14,794 nucleotides of DNA from an uncultured Blautia sp. (GTDB lineage Bacteria; Bacillota; Clostridia; Lachnospirales; Lachnospiraceae), in NCBI GenBank assembly GCA_900551075.1, contig URVB01000069.1:1-14794 (forward strand), given 5' to 3'. The notes below the pieces were generated by a model that worked only from the letters and a program-made list of their open reading frames with translations, was not told the origin of the DNA and made no database searches. The position numbers and the translations under genes were made by a program. Positions 1 to 6,641 of this stretch are shown piece by piece (within the stretch, counting starts at the first letter, position 1; every line of letters starts with the position of its first letter).

Positions 1-18
1 TGTGCCGGGGCTGCCTGA

Positions 19-123
19 CCGCTTAACAAGGGTGGGAAGATTCAAACGGTATTAACAAAGCATATCCCGGGTATGGGGCCGTATTATGTATCCGGTACAG
101 ATACCTTTCTGGAGCTGGTATAA
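19..123 (+). other. Possible 3' tail of an upstream gene, unrecognised
   Basis: The frame that stops with TAA at 121-123 reads as coding-like sequence for its last 34 codons. It ends in GMGPYYVSGTDTFLELV and has codon choice like the rest of the window. The same frame has a TGA at 16-18 and no convincing start between the two stops. It is therefore either the end of a gene broken by a frameshift or nonsense change near the window edge, or chance. I do not recognise the family. Nothing else is seen in 1-170 apart from this; the promoter of the next gene begins at about 183. Confidence 0.25.
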
Positions 124-182
124 AGGGCTGCAAAATCCGGAATGTTTGTAGAAAAAAAGTACAGTGCTTCGATAGAATCATA

Positions 183-296
183 TTGTTATATAAACATAAT
201 AAAACTTATATTGCGGAGCTCAGGCTGAGATCATATAATTTTTATATAAAAGCAGGATCATACGAAAACAAAAAAGTAAAAGGAGACAAGAGGAGG
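183..296 (+). promoter_or_regulatory. Promoter and leader of the GH35/42-like gene
   Basis: A -35-like TTGTTA (183-188) and a -10-like TATATT (207-212) are 18 bp apart, which predicts a transcript start near 219 and a leader of about 78 nt. The same arrangement, with ATTGTTATATAAAYATAA nearly identical (182-199 here, 7672-7689 there), lies upstream of the GH3 gene. The TTG at 183 could be taken as a start codon but is part of this -35 element, which supports the downstream start at 297. AGGAG at 281-285 and GAGG directly before the ATG form the purine-rich ribosome binding region. Confidence 0.6.
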
Positions 297-1838
297 ATGA
301 TACCTGAAGTACGATATGAAAACGAGATTGCCACTTTATATGTAGGAGGAAAGCCGTTCTTTGCCCTGAGCGGTGAAATCCACAACTCCAGCTCCAGTTC
401 CCTGGCATTTATGGAGAAGGAAGTCTGGCCGAGGTTAAAAGAAATGCATATGAACTCTGTGATCGTGCCGTTATCCTGGGAGACCATGGAACCGGAAGAG
501 GGAAGGTTTGATTTTGCATTGCTGGAGGGACTGATCAAACAGGCAGGAGAAAATCAGATGCATTTGATCTTTCTGTGGTTCGGTCTTTGGAAAAATGCAG
601 AATCTATGTATGTTCCGGGATGGATGAAGAAGGATACGGATACTTATTTCCGTGCAAAAAAGGTGAACGGGGAACCGCTTAATACTATTTCGCCATTGTG
701 CCGGGCTGCCGTTGAACGGGATGCAAATGCTTTTTCTGCTGTTATGAAGCGGATAAGAGAGCTTGATGGAGAGAAATCGACAGTCATTATGATGCAGGTA
801 GAGAATGAGATCGGTTTGCTGGGAACAGCGCGGGATTACAGTGATGCTGCAAACAGAGCGTTTGCTGGAAATGTACCGGGGGAATTAGCGGAGAAACTGG
901 GCATCCGTGAGGAAGGTTCCTGGAAAGAAACCTTCGGAGAGGATGCGGAAGAAGCCTTTATGGCATATTCTTTTGCAAAAGCAGTGGAGCAGATTACTGC
1001 AGCCGGGCGAAAAGAATATCCCTTGCCTTGCTATACAAATGCATGGCTGAAACAGTATCCGTGGTATGCCGGATCTTATCCGTCTGGAGGCCCGGTGGTA
1101 GAAATGCAGAAAATATGGCGTGCAGCAGCTCCGTCACTGTTTACCTTTGCACCGGATATTTATGTTCATTATGTTGCCGATACCATGGATGCTTACAGTT
1201 CCAAAGGAAATCCGCTTTTTGTACCGGAAGTGCGTAAGGATTCCGTAACTGCGTCTTATTGTCTGTATGCCTTTGGGCAGCACAATGCAATCGGCTATTC
1301 TCCGTTTGGGATTGAAGACCTTGCCCTGGACCCAGGTGAAATGGATATCCCTCCTATGGAGGTAATGATGGCTTTGAATATTGATCCGTCGGCGTTTGAT
1401 ATCGCAGGAAGCAGGGAATATCTGAGCCGTGTTTATGAATTGATGGAACAGATGAAGCCGCTTTATCTGAAATATCGGGGAACAGAGCATCTGCGCAGCT
1501 ATGTAAAAAAGTCGGACACTGATTTCGGCGCGTTTTTACGATTTGAAAACTATGACGTTCAGATTGCATACGCGCCTAAAATGCAGTCACAGCCAATTGC
1601 GGCGGGTATGGTCTATGAACTGGAACCGAACAGGTTTTTAGTGATCGGTATGCAGTCCACATTAACTTTCATGTCAAAGTCCGGAGAAAATAAAAAGACA
1701 GAAATTCTCAAAATGGAAGAGGGAGAGCTTGAGGGAGGCACCTGGAAACCGGGAAGAATTCTTAACGGAGATGAAAAAATGTCTCTGAAAATGGGAGATA
1801 TGGCTTCCTGCCGGGTGGTAGAGCTTTATAAATACTAA
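297..1838 (+). CDS. GH35/GH42-like beta-galactosidase-type glycoside hydrolase (513 aa)
   Basis: A clan A (TIM-barrel) glycosidase, probably removing a terminal beta-galactosyl or related sugar from an oligosaccharide or glycoside. Numbered from the start used here, it opens with the GH35-like strand GKPFFALSGEIHNS (residues 18-31), followed by WPRLKEMHMNSVIVPLSWE. QVENEIG (167-173) matches the GH35 ENEYG acid/base motif, making E171 the likely proton donor. FVPEVRKD (308-315) supplies E311 as the likely nucleophile. A smaller beta-rich C-terminal part (about 400-513) resembles the DUF5597 region found in such proteins. No signal peptide or membrane segment is seen, so it acts in the cytoplasm on imported substrate. 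The start at 297 was chosen because an upstream TTG at 183 lies in the promoter and the intervening residues are not family-like. It is transcribed alone, with its own promoter and a terminator. Exact sugar specificity is not readable. Confidence 0.85.
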   Translation: MIPEVRYENEIATLYVGGKPFFALSGEIHNSSSSSLAFMEKEVWPRLKEMHMNSVIVPLSWETMEPEEGRFDFALLEGLIKQAGENQMHLIFLWFGLWKNAESMYVPGWMKKDTDTYFRAKKVNGEPLNTISPLCRAAVERDANAFSAVMKRIRELDGEKSTVIMMQVENEIGLLGTARDYSDAANRAFAGNVPGELAEKLGIREEGSWKETFGEDAEEAFMAYSFAKAVEQITAAGRKEYPLPCYTNAWLKQYPWYAGSYPSGGPVVEMQKIWRAAAPSLFTFAPDIYVHYVADTMDAYSSKGNPLFVPEVRKDSVTASYCLYAFGQHNAIGYSPFGIEDLALDPGEMDIPPMEVMMALNIDPSAFDIAGSREYLSRVYELMEQMKPLYLKYRGTEHLRSYVKKSDTDFGAFLRFENYDVQIAYAPKMQSQPIAAGMVYELEPNRFLVIGMQSTLTFMSKSGENKKTEILKMEEGELEGGTWKPGRILNGDEKMSLKMGDMASCRVVELYKY

Positions 1839-1844
1839 AAAGTG

Positions 1845-1884
1845 ATTCCGTAAATACTTGGTTTTTACTGAGTATTTACGGAAT
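1845..1884. terminator. Bidirectional rho-independent terminator
   Basis: A perfect 14-bp inverted repeat (1845-1858 with 1871-1884) encloses a 12-nt loop. T-runs follow on the plus strand (1884-1888) and on the minus strand (complement of the A-run at 1837-1841). It sits 6 nt after the stop of the glycosidase and 2 nt past the stop of the convergent phosphopantetheinyl transferase, so it ends both transcripts. Confidence 0.9.
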
Positions 1885-1886
1885 TT

Positions 1887-2498
1887 TTATAATTGGAGGA
1901 GTGTGATTGCTTTGTGATTGCCTTCATAGCACAGCGATAAAATATGACCGCCAGCCAGCTTTTTCTGAAAACAGCAGATACGGGAATCAGAGCACAGGAC
2001 TGCAAAGCCCTCTTCGCTTTTGCGGAAGGTAAAGGTGAAGTCAGTAAGAGGGACATCCACTCCGGTTCCTGTTTGCTTTACGTAGGCTTCTTTCAGGGTC
2101 CAGAAGCGGAAAAACCATTCCTGTCGGAGCTCCTGTATGCTGCCTGCGCTTTCCAGAAGGAGCTTTTCTTCCGGAGCCAGGGCTTTTTTGATAAGGATTT
2201 CCGGAAAATATCCGGGCATTTCCACATCAACCCCCACAGGAGTATTGTCGAAGGCGCACACTGCCAGTCCGTCACAGTGGCTGATATTAAAATGGATGCC
2301 GGGAAAGGCGGGGAGCCAGGGCTTGCCGTTTTTTGCGGCCTTCAGCTCTTGGTTCAGTTCGTTTTCCGACAGATGTATCCCATAAAGGCCGGATAGTCCC
2401 AGGAGAAGCAAACGGCGCCCCAGGGCATGTTCCTGTGCGCAGATGTCTGGTATTGCGGCGGAAACAGGTGTATAATGCTGGTAGTAAATGTCTGGCAT
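1887..2498 (-). CDS. Sfp-type 4'-phosphopantetheinyl transferase (203 aa)
   Basis: Transfers 4'-phosphopantetheine from coenzyme A to the conserved serine of a carrier protein, turning apo-ACP or PCP into the active holo form. Family motifs appear in order: NGKPWLP (57-63), FNISHCDG (70-77), GVDVE (89-93, with D91 and E93 as metal ligands) and FWTLKEAYVKQTGTG (132-146, with E137 and K141). Length is typical of short Gsp/Sfp enzymes, though the N-terminal half is compact. The start is fixed by AAGGAG 7 nt upstream of the ATG. No NRPS or PKS gene is nearby. The only carrier protein in the window is the ACP at 6642-6881, about 4 kb away on the same strand, which makes it a plausible client. The minus-strand spacer has a TTGACA (2559-2564) but no strong -10. 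Confidence 0.93.
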   Translation of the reverse strand: MPDIYYQHYTPVSAAIPDICAQEHALGRRLLLLGLSGLYGIHLSENELNQELKAAKNGKPWLPAFPGIHFNISHCDGLAVCAFDNTPVGVDVEMPGYFPEILIKKALAPEEKLLLESAGSIQELRQEWFFRFWTLKEAYVKQTGTGVDVPLTDFTFTFRKSEEGFAVLCSDSRICCFQKKLAGGHILSLCYEGNHKAITLLQL

Positions 2499-2579
2499 GG
2501 CAAGCTCCTTTTCAGCGTGGAGTCTGTTGCTTTGGCTGTATGTAAAAACAATACTTCTGTCAAATATTATATTCTTATC

Positions 2580-2641
2580 ATTGTAAGATGTCCAGGTCCA
2601 AAAATCTTAAATCTTATAAAAACGGCTCCAAATCTTATAAA
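2580..2641. repeat. Direct repeats in the PPTase/hydrolase divergent spacer
   Basis: AAATCTTATAAA occurs twice (2609-2620 and 2630-2641), 21 bp or about two helical turns apart. A partial copy AAATCTTA lies at 2602-2609 and an inverted ATCTTACAA at 2581-2588 (minus strand). Both larger copies are preceded by TCCA, 30 bp apart. The cluster lies just upstream of the hydrolase ribosome binding site, which fits an operator or duplicated promoter element. No clean -35/-10 pair is evident. The 207-bp spacer contains no gene. Confidence 0.4.
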
Positions 2642-2705
2642 GAGGTATGGAATCAGGCAGGAGTCCCGGGATAAATAGAATCATAAAATATGGAGGGAAT
2701 GGCTT

Positions 2706-3512
2706 ATGTATCTGGAAAAAGAGGAGGTTTCTTTATACTATGAAGTGCGGGGAAAGGGGGAGCCGCTGCTGCTGATTCATGGGGCAATCGTAGATGCAGA
2801 CCTTTATCATGAGGCGGCAGAGCTTCTTGCGGCATATTATACGGTGGTCACCTTTGACCGCAGGGGAAATTCGCGCAGCGTGTGTAAGGGGGAGAGGACC
2901 TTTTCCATGGAGGAACAGATAGAGGATATCAGGGACCTGCTGGATGAGCTTCATATTGAAAGCACATATATAGTGGGGGCCAGTGCAGGTGCAGTGATCG
3001 GGCAGTGTTTCCTCCAGACATATCCCCGGCGGGTGAAGCATCTGATTATGTATGAGCCGGCCATGCTGGGGAAGATGATGGAAGAGCCGGCGGTTCGGCA
3101 GTGGGTGGAAGAAATGCAGTCGTTGATACAGGAACGGAAATACAGCTCGGCTGTCCTGAAATTTGCAGAGCATATGGGCCCTGCGGATGTACGGAGCCCC
3201 GGAAAAGACACCGCTGTTTTTTTTCGGGAGATGGGAAATCATGAATATACTCTGACGCAGGAGCTTCCTGCTCTGGTTACGTATTGTCCGGATATGGAAA
3301 CAATGAAAGCAACAGCCAATAAAATTACGATCGGAGCGGGAGAGAAAAGCGGCAATACGGTTTATGCCCGTGCAGCCGTCAAGCTGGCAGGAGATATCGG
3401 GCAGACGCCTGTTTTTTATCCTGGCTCGCACAATCTGCCCCGTGATCTTCCGAGGGAATTTGCAATCTGCGTGCTGGGTACATTGATGTTAGCCGTACAG
3501 GATTGCGTTTAA
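2706..3512 (+). CDS. Alpha/beta hydrolase (268 aa)
   Basis: A cytoplasmic alpha/beta-fold hydrolase that probably cleaves an ester or thioester; the substrate is unknown. LLLIHGAIVDAD (21-32) holds the oxyanion HG. TFDRRGNSRS (49-58) is the usual loop after strand 4. IVGASAGAVIG (89-99) is the nucleophile elbow with S93 in GASAG. H242 in PGSHNLP is the likely catalytic histidine. The position where the family often carries an Asp reads ITIGAGEKSG (207-216), with Glu rather than Asp, so the acid residue is uncertain. GGAGGG lies 8 nt before the ATG. It is divergent from the PPTase and convergent with the MFS gene, and could serve as a thioesterase-like release enzyme for the acyl module; that role is inferred only from position. 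Confidence 0.85.
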   Translation: MYLEKEEVSLYYEVRGKGEPLLLIHGAIVDADLYHEAAELLAAYYTVVTFDRRGNSRSVCKGERTFSMEEQIEDIRDLLDELHIESTYIVGASAGAVIGQCFLQTYPRRVKHLIMYEPAMLGKMMEEPAVRQWVEEMQSLIQERKYSSAVLKFAEHMGPADVRSPGKDTAVFFREMGNHEYTLTQELPALVTYCPDMETMKATANKITIGAGEKSGNTVYARAAVKLAGDIGQTPVFYPGSHNLPRDLPREFAICVLGTLMLAVQDCV

Positions 3513-3540
3513 TTTCGCCGGGGATGCTTTTTTCTTAAGA

Positions 3541-3566
3541 AAAAACAGGCTGTTACGCCTGTTTTT
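3541..3566. terminator. Bidirectional rho-independent terminator
   Basis: AAAAACAGGC (3541-3550) pairs perfectly with GCCTGTTTTT (3557-3566) around a 6-nt loop, giving a T-run in either direction. The loop contains the stop codon of the MFS gene (complement of 3553-3555). A short palindrome TTTTTTCTTAAGAAAAAA (3528-3545) overlaps its upstream arm. It separates the convergent hydrolase and MFS transcripts. Confidence 0.88.
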
Positions 3567-4782
3567 CCATGGGAAGAAGCCTGTTAATGAATATGGTAAC
3601 TACCAGAAGTACCGCAAATACGGGATAAGCATAGCGGACCTCTCCGAAAATATGCAGGCAGGCAGAGATCAGGAGGAAGGTCATCTGCCCGATCATGCTG
3701 ATCAATGGAAACAGCACAGCATTTGCCTGTTTGAAATTGGTTCTGCCGAACACGGAGATTTCAAATGCAGAGAGGTAAATCTGCATCAGGGTAAGTACCA
3801 GTCCGAACATAGGAATGGAAAGGTATACCAGTGCCGGAATGTTGGTAAAATTCACGAGAAATGCTGCGGCAAACAGGGCGGCAAAGAGGCCGTAGGATTT
3901 CTTTGTGCCAAGCTTATTTTCTACGTATCCGACGATCATGCTGCCGAAGATTCCCATGACAGCCATGCAGGACATCATAAGAACTACGGTGCTTTCCGGT
4001 ATGGGGCTGCCTTCATAGCGGGCCAGAAACTGCGCCATGAGACCGGTCTGGGTGAGGTTGCAGATGCCCATCATGCCCAGGATGCACCAGAAGGCTTTCA
4101 TCTTCAGAAGCTGAGAGAGCGGAAGCTTATCCGTGTGCTCTTCCTCGGACAGGAATTGTGCCAGCTCCTCTTTTGCCATATTGTCCGGTGTTTCCCCGCA
4201 TTCCTCCGGTGTATCACGAACCAGCAGGAAGCAGATAACCGCAGCGATGAGCAGAACTGCGCTGATCACCACAACGCCCTTTTTAAGCCCGAGAGAGCCT
4301 AAGAGGAAATTCATGACAGAAACCATGGTGATGGTGGCAATGGGCGGCCCTACGGTGACGATTCCCATGGCAAGCCCTTTTTTCTTTGGAAACCAGTTGG
4401 CAATGAGAGCGCTGGCCCCGAAAAAGGATATGGACTGTCCGCAGCAGATTGCCCCGAATAATCCAATGGTATAGATTCGGATACTGTCGGAGGAACCGTA
4501 CAAAAATACGAACAGGGCGCTGGCGAGAAGCCCCAGGATAATAGAAAATTTCGGTCCCTTTTTTTCGCAGACCCGGCCAAGGAGCAGGTTGCCTGCAACA
4601 CTTAAGCAGCCTGCCGCCGTTGCCAGATTTAATACCTTTGTATAATCCCAGCCGTTTGCAGCAGCAAGCTTCGGCAGGATAACGTTTTCTCCATCAGAGG
4701 TACATGCCGCTGTGAGCAGGTACAGGAAAAAACAGATAATGATAATAGACCAGCCTCTGCGGCTGAAATTGTATTTTTTCAA
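3553..4782 (-). CDS. MFS transporter, oxalate/formate antiporter (OFA)-like (409 aa)
   Basis: A 12-helix major facilitator in the inner membrane, likely moving a small carboxylate or related anion. Hydrophobic segments fill residues 12-28, 50-70, 80-97, 103-125, 137-163, 168-188 and a second set of six after the central loop. The helix 2-3 loop GRVCEKKGPK (69-78) matches the MFS GxxxDxxGRR-type signature. RDTPEECGETPDN (189-201) is the central-loop signature common in OFA-family proteins, and NWFPKKKGLAMG (129-140) is likewise typical. The start codon is TTG (4780-4782), supported by AGAGGT 6 nt upstream and by a normal N-terminus MKKYNFSRRGW. It is last in the minus-strand set after ACP, thiolase and DUF35 protein, with a 122-bp gap in which no terminator is evident. 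It probably imports the substrate or exports the product of that set. Confidence 0.88.
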   Translation of the reverse strand: MKKYNFSRRGWSIIIICFFLYLLTAACTSDGENVILPKLAAANGWDYTKVLNLATAAGCLSVAGNLLLGRVCEKKGPKFSIILGLLASALFVFLYGSSDSIRIYTIGLFGAICCGQSISFFGASALIANWFPKKKGLAMGIVTVGPPIATITMVSVMNFLLGSLGLKKGVVVISAVLLIAAVICFLLVRDTPEECGETPDNMAKEELAQFLSEEEHTDKLPLSQLLKMKAFWCILGMMGICNLTQTGLMAQFLARYEGSPIPESTVVLMMSCMAVMGIFGSMIVGYVENKLGTKKSYGLFAALFAAAFLVNFTNIPALVYLSIPMFGLVLTLMQIYLSAFEISVFGRTNFKQANAVLFPLISMIGQMTFLLISACLHIFGEVRYAYPVFAVLLVVTIFINRLLPMEKQA

Positions 4783-4788
4783 AATCGC

Positions 4789-4794
4789 ACCTCT
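4789..4794 (-). promoter_or_regulatory. Ribosome binding site deciding the TTG start of the MFS gene
   Basis: On the minus strand this reads AGAGGT, 6 nt before the TTG start. No in-frame ATG near it gives a complete first helix. Confidence 0.7.
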
Positions 4795-4904
4795 TTTTTA
4801 TCATGTACGTCATCGTAATGTTGTATCAGCAGTGATCTCATAAGGCCCTTGCGGAATAACAGCCGGCATCCATGGCCTGACAGAGCGTGGCCGGAATTTT
4901 GCAC

Positions 4905-5312
4905 TCACTGATGATCCAGCTCAAAATAAAGCGTGGTATATCTGTCCATAGGATAAAATTTTGCGTGTACCGGTACCGGAAGCTTTCCTTCGATTTCTTT
5001 GGCTTTCTTTTTCGTTATTCCGACGACAATGGCATTGGTCGAAGGGCCTTCTTTAAGCCGAACCGCACCGCCGACATAACGCTCGCCCTTTTCCTCCAGC
5101 TCCAGTCTGGCATTCATAGGACCGGTGAAGACAAAGCTTTTCAGCATTCCCTTTCCGCTTAAGGTCGTCCATTCTGTTTCATGATAACCGCAGCTATTGC
5201 AGGCAATATGGGGAGGAAATTCGATTTCTCCGCATTCTTTACATTTTCTGGCATAGATCACGCCTCCCTCCAGGCCTTTCCAGAATTTTTCAACAATATG
5301 TTCTAATTCCAT
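4905..5312 (-). CDS. Zn-ribbon DUF35 OB-fold protein, thiolase partner (135 aa)
   Basis: Small protein with an N-terminal rubredoxin-like zinc ribbon and an OB-fold (DUF35). Four cysteines C24-x2-C27 and C38-x2-C41 (in KCKECGE and ACNSCGY) form the zinc site; FPP between them is typical. The OB-fold runs from about 48 to 125 (GKGMLKSFVFTG, YVGGAVRL, VHAKFYPMD). Known relatives form complexes with thiolase-like enzymes: PhlB with PhlC in phloroglucinol acetylation, ChsH2 with Ltp2 in steroid side-chain aldol cleavage, and the archaeal bridge between thiolase and HMG-CoA synthase. It likely holds acyl-CoA or pantetheine for the thiolase encoded just upstream (13-nt gap). The start at 5312 is set by AAGGAGG 8 nt upstream, which overlaps the thiolase stop; longer reading into the thiolase gene is not supported. 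Confidence 0.92.
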   Translation of the reverse strand: MELEHIVEKFWKGLEGGVIYARKCKECGEIEFPPHIACNSCGYHETEWTTLSGKGMLKSFVFTGPMNARLELEEKGERYVGGAVRLKEGPSTNAIVVGITKKKAKEIEGKLPVPVHAKFYPMDRYTTLYFELDHQ

Positions 5313-5320
5313 AGACGATT

Positions 5321-5327
5321 CCTCCTT
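5321..5327 (-). promoter_or_regulatory. Ribosome binding site of the DUF35 gene, overlapping the thiolase stop
   Basis: AAGGAGG on the minus strand, 8 nt before the ATG at 5312. It shares bases with the thiolase TAA (5326-5328), so the two genes are probably translationally coupled and made in matched amounts, as expected for complex partners. Confidence 0.8.
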
Positions 5328-6615
5328 AAAAAGCTGTGCCCAGGATAATGGCGCGTACATTCTGTGCACCGCCGAAGCCTCTGAGCATGGTGTATTTGGG
5401 CTGCTTCCTGATCTGGCGTTCTCCGGCCTCTCCTCGCATCTGGATGACTGCTTCATAAACGTCTGCCATTCCGGATGCGCCGAAAGCATGTCCATAGGAG
5501 GCGCGGCCGCCGCTGGTGTTCATCGGTTTGTCGCCGTCATAGGCAAGTCTTCCTTCTAAGGCGTATTTCCAGCCCTCTCCTTTCGGAAGGTAGCCCACTT
5601 CCTCGGCTGCCAGGAAGGAGGATGGAAGAATGAAGTCATTAACCAGCAAAAGATCAATATCGTCAGGAGTCAGTCCGGTTACCTCATAAACCTGGCGTGA
5701 AGCTTCTGCCGTAGCTTTTTTCTCAAGATGCGGCACCATGGAATCCAGGACAGAAGCGCCCACGCCGAGAACCTCGATCGGCTTTGCGTTAAACTGCTTC
5801 GCGATTTCGGTAGGAACCACAATACATGCGGCAGCGCCGTCAGCACCTGGAGAATTGCTGGATACACGGAGATACTGGGTCATTTTCGGATTGTGCGGGG
5901 ATTTCATATAATCCCATACATTGTCATAGCCTGCTTCCTTTGCAAGCTGGTCATAAGGAGTTCGCAGCAATGCACGCTCGTTCAGAGAAGCGGCGCGGCG
6001 GAAGTGATAGGCCGCATGGTTGAGTACATCGTCGATCTGGTCGGCGCTCAGTCCGTTTTCCTTTGTATAGTAATTGATCCAGTCATCATGATTCATGCCC
6101 GGGCCGCCGCCGAGGTATCTTCCGTAGGCCCGGTCAAAAATAGAATCCAGGTCCGGGAAAAGTACTTCAGTGGTCAGGGGGACTCTCAGGTGATCCGGTG
6201 TGTTTCCGTCCGGCATACCGGTACCCATTTCGCAGCAACCGGATAGAACGATGTCGTATGCACCGCTGGCTACGGCCATCACAGCCTCTTCCAGCCCGAT
6301 ATAACCGGTACAGCAGCCTTCGGAATGGGAGATGGAGCCTTTTCCTCGCATGCCGAACCAGTCCGCTACCTGAATATTCGGTGTGATGCAGTGATTCAAT
6401 ACATGTGGATTTGCCGAGCCGTGGAAAAAATACTGGACATCACGGGGTTCTACGCCGGCGTCCTTCATAGCGTCGAGAGCTGCATATCCGAACAGCTCTC
6501 CGTTTGTAAGACCTTTGCGTTTCGGGTCTTCTACAACATTCATAAACGGAGTGGCTCCAACACCGACAATGGAGACACTTCTCATATTTTTACCGAGCTT
6601 AACATTATTTACCAT
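5326..6615 (-). CDS. SCP2-like thiolase / nonspecific lipid-transfer thiolase homologue (429 aa)
   Basis: Thiolase-fold enzyme that makes or breaks a carbon-carbon bond next to an acyl thioester. N-terminal strand SVSIVGVGATPF (13-24) starts the fold. SHSEGCCTGYIGLEEAV (97-113) aligns with the active-site region xxCASG, placing C101 as the likely acyl-accepting cysteine with C102 beside it. SSNSPGADGAAACIV (252-266) is the second half-fold entry. The HDCF/NEAF loop reads VNDFILP (325-331). GGRASYGHAFGASGMAD (369-385) carries the catalytic H376. The C-terminal CxG cysteine of classical thiolases is absent (GFGGAQN, 413-419), as in many SCP2-type proteins. Start ATG has AAAGGA 6 nt upstream. 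It follows the ACP gene by 26 nt and precedes its presumed DUF35 partner. It could act as a C-acyltransferase, thiolase or retro-aldolase. Confidence 0.9.
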   Translation of the reverse strand: MVNNVKLGKNMRSVSIVGVGATPFMNVVEDPKRKGLTNGELFGYAALDAMKDAGVEPRDVQYFFHGSANPHVLNHCITPNIQVADWFGMRGKGSISHSEGCCTGYIGLEEAVMAVASGAYDIVLSGCCEMGTGMPDGNTPDHLRVPLTTEVLFPDLDSIFDRAYGRYLGGGPGMNHDDWINYYTKENGLSADQIDDVLNHAAYHFRRAASLNERALLRTPYDQLAKEAGYDNVWDYMKSPHNPKMTQYLRVSSNSPGADGAAACIVVPTEIAKQFNAKPIEVLGVGASVLDSMVPHLEKKATAEASRQVYEVTGLTPDDIDLLLVNDFILPSSFLAAEEVGYLPKGEGWKYALEGRLAYDGDKPMNTSGGRASYGHAFGASGMADVYEAVIQMRGEAGERQIRKQPKYTMLRGFGGAQNVRAIILGTAF

Positions 6616-6641
6616 AGTCTGTCCTTTCTGCCTGCAAAAGC

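Noticed and set aside
1944..2396. Plus-strand reading frame of 150 codons opposite the PPTase
   Set aside because: Antisense to a gene with all Sfp-family motifs; its translation shows no domain features and no ribosome binding site.
2733..3431. Minus-strand reading frame of 232 codons opposite the alpha/beta hydrolase
   Set aside because: Mirror of the hydrolase codons, rich in Cys, His and Arg as such shadows are; the plus strand has the GASAG elbow and a good ribosome binding site.
3528..3545. Palindrome TTTTTTCTTAAGAAAAAA as a separate regulatory site
   Set aside because: It is simply the AT-rich arm next to the bidirectional terminator between convergent genes.
3652..4302. Plus-strand reading frame of 216 codons opposite the MFS gene
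   Set aside because: Antisense to membrane helices; the translation is Cys/His/Gln-rich with no recognisable family.
5313..5495. Longer N-terminus for the DUF35 protein reaching back to 5495
   Set aside because: The added 61 residues are the thiolase gene read in another frame, and AAGGAGG sits 8 nt before the ATG at 5312.
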